Source: Coprinellus micaceus (taxonomy: Eukaryota; Basidiomycota; Agaricomycetes; Agaricales; Psathyrellaceae). Taken from it: a DNA stretch of 64,000 nt. Under the pieces are notes generated by a model. The model was not told the origin of the DNA, searched no databases, and saw nothing but the letters and a program-made list of their open reading frames with translations. The translations under genes and the position numbers were made by a program. Of this stretch, positions 55,826 to 64,000 are shown in pieces; positions within the stretch are counted from its first letter, which is position 1, and each line of letters starts with the position of its first letter. The stretch covers positions 2,604,001 to 2,668,000 of the forward strand of contig OX596338.1 in NCBI GenBank assembly GCA_951394405.1. Direction: 5' to 3'.

Positions 55826-56554
55826 TGGGTGCCGGCCAGTCAAAGCCAGACGCACACGACGAAAAGGTGTTTACTCCCCAGGTTCCCATCTCGGTCAGCA
55901 CCATTTCCACCTCTCGGGAATACATACTCACCCAGGACGTCCCCAGTTCTCCCCCGATGTCGTGAACCAGCTCTCCGACAACCTCGAGGCACCCGAAACG
56001 ACCCCCCAGCGCCAGAGCGTCATCGACTCCCACATCCGCGCGCGTATCCAGGGCGAACTCGAGCACCTCAAGAAGGAGGAGCAGGATGTCCGCCACCAGA
56101 TAGAGACGGCGCTCGAGAAGGAGAATCTCGACCGCGAGAGGAGCATGGCTGGCGACGCCTCGGCCACCGCTGCCTCGGACGATGACGGGTCTGCCCCTGC
56201 ACCCGGGGCTGGCGACGTCAAGACCAGCGCAGCTCTCTTTGGCGACCTGGAGGAGATTAGGAACAAAATTAACAAGTACCACTCCAGGAGGGACCTTTCG
56301 CAGTACCCCGAGGTACAACAGGCTGGTTCCGTGTTGGCCGAGTGCTACAGGTCCGTTCTCTTTTCTTCCTGTTTCGAATACTTCTAACCTACGGGTCCAG
56401 GCGCAACGTTCAGACTACTCTGAACTGCTGGAGAGAAGTAGACAGCTTCAAGGCCACAGTCTCAAAGCTCGAGCAGGTGCGTTCTTCCCTCTCCTCAATT
56501 AAACCTAGACTCTAACGCATCTACGATATACAGGAATACCTCAAGTCACTGTAA
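55826..56554 (+). CDS. MIC19: MICOS subunit MIC19-like (DUF1690)
   Basis: ATG 55826: 'MGAGQSKPDAHDEKVFTPQ', where Gly2 and Ser5 suit N-myristoylation. An intron (55882-55946) joins to 'FSPDVVNQLSDNLEAP', then 'SVIDSHIRARIQGELEHLKK', a coiled coil ('EEQDVRHQIETALEKENL'), 'LEEIRNKINKYHSRRDL' and 'VLAECYRRNVQTTLNCWREV'. The last has two Cys spaced C-x10-C as in CHCH-type ends. The short final exon is 'EYLKSL', stop TAA 56552-56554. MIC19 sits on the intermembrane-space side of the inner mitochondrial membrane and holds cristae junctions together with MIC60. Length fits. Confidence 0.85.
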
Positions 56555-56711
56555 GACATAACCAAAGCGAAAGCGAGCGTCATTATCGTGCACCGTCCAT
56601 CCTGTCCGTCATAGAGAAAGGGCATACTTAGAAATAATACCACCTTTTACCCTCAACCTCCTCCCAGGGCTCCTTCGCTTCTTGGCCAGCCAAGAAAGAA
56701 AAGAAGCCTCG

Positions 56712-58136
56712 CTACATCGCAACCCCCATCGGCACCGACCCACTTGCCCTGTCCTCCTCTACCGACCCAACGACCGTCGTCCTCGCACTCCTGCTATTCC
56801 CGTGATTCTCTCTATGCGTCCTCTGCCCGAACAGCTTCATATCCAAACTTGACGTCCAACTCCACCTGCTATCCCTCGTCCTCAAACTATTCCTGCTATT
56901 CCTCGTACTGTTTCTCTCTCCACCTCCAAGCCCCAACGCGTTCCAAAGCAGCGCCGACGGCGTCCTTCTCACCTGGTGCTCTTGCTCCGCGAGTCCCTCT
57001 TCCGGGTCCCCGGCCTGCCTCCTCCCTCGGTTTTCGTCCACATGCTGCTCAGCCAACAGTGGTGCGGTACTTGCTTGTCTCTGGTGCCCGTTGGCTTGTC
57101 CGTTCCCACTCCCATGGGGCTGGCTGGGCGTTGCCAAGATCCCTCTTGGGGCACTGGGTTTCAAGTTCCTTCTCGAATACGCGGGCCTCTTTCCCCTCGT
57201 CTGGGATACAGGCGGAGGTGGTGGGGCCTGGACATGAGGTGCGCCCAAGTTCGTTGGGGCAGGGTTCCCGTTCCCGTGAGCTTTAATGACCACCCCTACC
57301 CTCCCGTTCCCATTCGTGAGTGGGGTCAACCCGGTCTTTTCATCGAAATCAAACGTACGCGGGTGTGCGTTTGCGATGGGCGTACTCGACTCGTTCCCGT
57401 TTGTCGAAGTGGGAGTAGAATCGCTCATTGAAGTAGGGGTAGAGGGGGCGAACGAGACTGCCTTCTCGATGGGCCTTCCGTGTAGTTGAGATGTACGGGC
57501 TTTCGGCCTGCTTATCCTCCCCCCACCTGATCCCGCGTTTTGCATCGTATTGCGTCGGGTTGCCTGGATAACCTTGTGTGAGTTTCGTAGTTCGTTTCTC
57601 TAGCTCGGCCGTAAGAGCACGCCGAAGCAGACACCACACCTCCGCAAGCTGCATTCCCCGAGTGATCCCCCACATGAAGTAGACAGAGACGACATCGAAC
57701 GGAACTAAGCACTCACCGTCTCCAACCTCTGAACCTCCGTATCCCTCTTAATCACCCTCCCCCACCAAACCCACCCAATGACGACTATAATCGCCAAAAG
57801 GGCACCCGCCGACGCCCCGCCAGCTATCGCGCCTACCGGTACGCCGCCCCCATTCTCCTTCGTTTGCTGGGGAGGGGGAACGGCGGTGGGCGGGGCGCGG
57901 TAGAGGGTCTCGGTGGTGAGGCTTTGTTGGGGCCGGGGATCCGGGAGGGGGATAGGCGAGCGTCGGGCGAGGGGGAGGACTATTATGGCCGATGGCGAGG
58001 TTGCTTGGACTTGAACTTGGAAAGGCGGGTACATGGCAGCTGTCACGGCGACATCCGTGTTTTGTGGATTGAGCGGACTCGTCGACGAGCCCGGGGTGGT
58101 CAGAGATACATGGACGCCCTCGTTGGACGTGTCCAT
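56712..58136 (-). CDS. Single-pass membrane protein with low-complexity ends
   Basis: The first supported exon (58136-57722) has a Ser/Thr/Pro-rich part and a membrane segment 'GAIAGGASAGALLAIIVVIG' then 'WVWWGRVIKRDTEVQRLET'. A short intron leads to 'LAEVWCLLRRALTAELEKRT', 'GYPGNPTQYDAKRGIR'. A C6 run (57519-57524, G6 on the coding strand) breaks the frame, after which 'ISRPKARTSQLHGRPIEKAV', 'PRGILATPSQ' and a Ser/Arg-rich tail run to 56712. The Gly-rich membrane segment resembles fungal cell-wall stress sensors and other mucin-like type I proteins. A signal peptide exon upstream could not be fixed. The function is unknown. Confidence 0.55.
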
Positions 58137-58397
58137 ATCATCGATGGCAAGGACTCAAAGACGGGGGTAGTGTCACAGCGGGAAAGTGAGCATCGTCGTC
58201 GGGGACACGACAGCTGCAATGCGGCATGCACTTGGGCAATCACAGAGCAAACAATAATCGTCACTGGCCATGAGGCAACTCAGAAGCCATTCAAATCAAT
58301 ACAAAACTGTGATGAATGCCATATAGATCGCTCGACGCAACCGACTACGTTTTTGTACGTGAACGACGTCGTGGTGAATAGAGTATATAGAGTGGAA

Positions 58398-61238
<2,841 letters not shown>

Positions 61239-61703
61239 GGTTGCTGGCCAAGGTGCGGGGGAGGAGGACGATGGGAAGGGGCTGAGTCAGAATCACGTGG
61301 ACGGTGTTTATGGCCGGTGAATAAGGGCAGCCGGTGTTGAGTCGGTGACCTTGGAGGAGGACATGCACAGGGAATGAGGCGCAGGAGGACCAGGAAGTAA
61401 TCGAGGACGAGCAGGCACCCTGAGCAGCCCAAATCGCCAGGAATCGATATATAGCGCCGTGATTCAGCGGGGCAGGCGGCCAGGGCCTGCAAACCAGGAA
61501 CAAACAAGTGACCGGGTCTCTTCCTGACCACCACCACCGTCCCCGACGCCCCGCTCCTCGTCGTTCCCCCGCGCGTCCCCTCGTCGTCGCCCCCGACGCC
61601 CTCGGTCTCTCAGCATCGCCGGCATCTCGTCCCCATTTTGATCACCGTCCCTTGTCTCCATTGAACCCCGGCCCCAGTCCCTGGTCGGTCACACCCCATC
61701 CAT
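61239..61703. promoter_or_regulatory. 465-bp divergent promoter of CDC5 and the Zn2Cys6 gene
   Basis: The region between the divergent start codons holds CT-rich, CG-rich sequence near the plus-strand gene (61530-61620). No TATA box or known operator was recognised. Confidence 0.5.
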
Positions 61704-64000
61704 ATGGACATCGATCCTCCGTCTGCGCCCCCGTATGTCCTCCCCTCTCCCGGCACGCGCGTCTGCTCACTCTTTCCAGCGCCAAGCCCCCCGTCGTCAG
61801 AGGGGCTCGCGCCTGCACAGTATGCCGGACAGCCAAGGTCCGTACGCAGCATGTCTCGTCCAGCACCCGCTCCCCACCTGACCCCCTCCCGTGTTCTGGT
61901 CCCGCAGATGAAGTGTGTCGGTGCAGAGGACGGCACGAAGCCCTGCCAGCGCTGTAAGCGAGCCAACACAGAGTCGGTGTCTAGTCTCCCGTTCCCCTTT
62001 GATCGCCGTCCTCACCCAGGTACCCCCACAGCTGTATCTTTGAAAAGCACCGCCGAGGGAGGAAGCCTGGCTCCAAGTACGCCCCATGCCCCCCCACCTC
62101 TTCGCTCCTTACCCATCCCGTCCCCCATCTAGGCTTTCCGAAGCTTCCAAGATGCTTCGCAGGCTCGAAAAGGGTCTCAACACTGCCAAATTAAAATCCC
62201 AATCCGCAGAAGCCCCTCCCCTCTCTGCTTATCCGCCACAGGAGGTCCACGGGCCAGCCCCTCCACATGAACAGTACCCAGGCCCCCCTCCCCCCCAGAT
62301 CGAACCCACCTACGCCCCGTCACCCTCCACCTCCCAGTACGTCCCCAGTAGTCTTCCTCCTATCAGCATCCCGCCCTATCAGAACGGCGACTCGTACCCC
62401 TCCGCTTCCAACGGGCCCCGAAATAACATCACAGACCCCGACGAGGAAGAGGATGAAGACGGCGATAAAACCGAAGAGTCGTTCTACCCCGCCAAACTCA
62501 TCAAGCGCGAGAATCAGCGCAACTCTTTCTTCAGGACCATCCTCAACCCCGAAGAGGCCGCTCCAGCGAGGTCCCCCTCTCACCCCAATGCCCCTCCCAG
62601 AATCCCTCCTATGCCCGCCGGGCCCCTCGATCCCATTTCCTCTGGGCTTCTGACCGAAGAGGACGCGAAAATGCTCTTCGATCTTCTCTTCCTTCGTCTC
62701 AACCCATTCATCAATCTCTTTGACCCTGCCCTCCACACTGCTCCCTACGTTCGCTCGAAATGCCCCTTCCTCTTCACGACACTCATCATGGTCTGCTGCA
62801 AGTTCTGGAGGCCAAATCTCTTCAAGTCGACCCAGAAACTTGCCAACGAGTTCGCCGTTCGCGCCTTCGCAGAAGCATGGAAACGTGTCGAGGTCGTACA
62901 AGCTTTTGCTTGCCTTACGTATTGGAAGGAGCCAGATGACAACGTTGGTTTATTCTGACACTGCTTCTAACGCCTTTTCGCTGACATCCCACCCTCCTTC
63001 CTTGCAGCGGACGTGGACGTATGTTGGCTACGTGAGTATTCTCATTATATTTTGCAGTGTGGCCACTGACACGGGGGATCACAGGCATGCCGTATGGCCG
63101 TCGAACTGGGCCTAAACAAATTTGTGGCGCATCTGCCACCAAATGAGACTGATTTCCAAAAGTTGGAACGTCGTAACCGAGAACGCACATATTTGGTACT
63201 CTTCGTTCATGACCGGAGTTTGAGTACCCAGACCGGCAGGCACTGGATGCTACCAGAGGGGGACCTCGTCAAGTACTCCACTGGCTGGCACCTTGGCGGT
63301 ATCAAGGGCATCGTGCGTCCAGAGGATGTGATCATTGCCGCTTTTGTCCAGCTGCGACTTATTGCTGTCAGTCCATCTCCATCCCACCCCGTCGGAAAAC
63401 TCATCGTTCGTCTTCTAGGCTGAAACCACCGACATATTCGCTAGCAACAAGGGAAATACGGATATCAACTACGAGGTGGTTCTCCGTAACTGCAACAACA
63501 AACTGACGGCTTGGGACGACACTTGGCGGACGGAGATGGTCCAAGGTGCGTTTTTCAAGGGTCCTACGTTATCGGTATCGCCCTTACACCCTTAATCTAC
63601 ATTTAGCGAAAGGAGAGACCTTCCATTTCTCGTTCCTTTCCTTCTTCCGGCTGTACGTGCGGTTGTTCTTGAACAGCTTTGGCATCCAAGCGTCACTCCT
63701 CCCGGTCCGTAGTAATTTAACTGATAACGCATCGTCTGCTGATCATTTCCGTGCCTTACAGGGAAGCCGAACAACGCCTACTCTCGGTCCTTTGACCTCA
63801 TGCTACACAAGTGCGCTTGACTCGCTCCGGATCGTGTCAGACGATTTCGTGAAGATGAGCATGCTAGTGAGTGGCACTGAGAAAGAACCTCCTACGATAA
63901 TTTCTCGCATACTAATATAGTGCCGTATAGTGCTATACGCAAGATTCAATCACTGTGATGACAGCCTACTCTGCCGTCTTCTTATTAAAGGTAGGGTCTT
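61704..64000 (+). CDS. Zn2Cys6 transcription factor with fungal-specific domain (3' end outside window)
   Basis: ATG 61704: 'MDIDPPSAP', intron, 'AKPPVVRGARACTVCRTAK', intron, 'MKCVGAEDGTKPCQRCKRAN', intron, 'CIFEKHRRGRKPGSK', intron, 'LSEASKMLRRLEKGLNTAKL'. The six Cys are spaced C2C6C9C2C6C, followed by a basic linker and a heptad-like dimerisation helix. A Pro/Ser-rich stretch with 'DEEEDEDGDKTEE' comes next. The regulatory domain reads 'LLTEEDAKMLFDLLFLRLNP', 'LFTTLIMVCCKFW', 'YVGYACRMAVELGLNKF' and 'FVHDRSLSTQTGRHWML'. Exons continue past 63,900 ('DSITVMTAYSAVFLLK') and the gene runs off the window. Target genes are unknown; similarity in layout to protease regulators of the PrtT group is only an impression. 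Confidence 0.88.

Noticed and set aside
58137..58330. Possible signal-peptide exon for the membrane protein gene
   Set aside because: A hydrophobic frame exists (IIVCSVIAQVHAALQL) but no in-frame ATG with a convincing splice path was found.

Overview
The window looks like nuclear DNA of a filamentous basidiomycete, most likely an Agaricomycete. Its genes are split by many short GT-AG introns (about 45-70 nt). The host proteins are typical fungal orthologues (CDC5/CEF1, YJU2, GAR1, PEX6, a MIC19-type DUF1690 protein, a Zn2Cys6 regulator). The mobile fraction is a mix of Tad1-like LINEs, Ty1/copia, DIRS-type tyrosine-recombinase retroelements and DNA transposons.

The window has two halves. Positions 1 to about 43,200 are a transposon island. 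It holds LINE pieces (1-395, 2407-5882 minus, 6601-8673, 17660-18823, 18824-19458), copia fragments (5881-6600, 36300-36830) and a TA-flanked short DNA element family with 'CTTTACACTCCCC' ends (best copy 10581-11642). It also holds a Mutator-like element with 152-bp terminal inverted repeats and a 9-bp target duplication (13285-15951) and a truncated relative (26870-28000). Two DIRS-type elements are present (29051-35601 plus; 38006-42191 minus). A 5.2-kb minus-strand gene (20266-25470) appears to join a DDE-like transposase core to an embedded DEDDy 3'-5' exonuclease. Two unrecognised divergent genes (8826-11916 minus, 12589-16756 plus) are each broken by a DNA transposon.

Many island ORFs stay in one frame but are cut by TGA stops that would arise from CGA. 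Two LINE 3' tails differ largely at CpG sites. Both facts suggest cytosine methylation and deamination, or a RIP-like process, acting on repeats.

Positions 43,246 to 64,000 are compact, transposon-free and gene-dense: DHX35-type helicase (minus), YJU2 (plus), a probable MIS14/NSL1 kinetochore subunit (plus), GAR1 (minus), PEX6 (plus), a PhoD-like phosphatase (minus), MIC19-like (plus), a single-pass membrane protein (minus), CDC5/CEF1 (minus) and a Zn2Cys6 transcription factor (plus, runs off the end). Four of the ten act in RNA processing (DHX35, YJU2, CDC5 in splicing; GAR1 in H/ACA snoRNPs). DHX35 and YJU2 share a 150-bp divergent promoter.

All family calls rest on motifs and translations read from the sequence. 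No database search was possible, and exon borders are read by eye.
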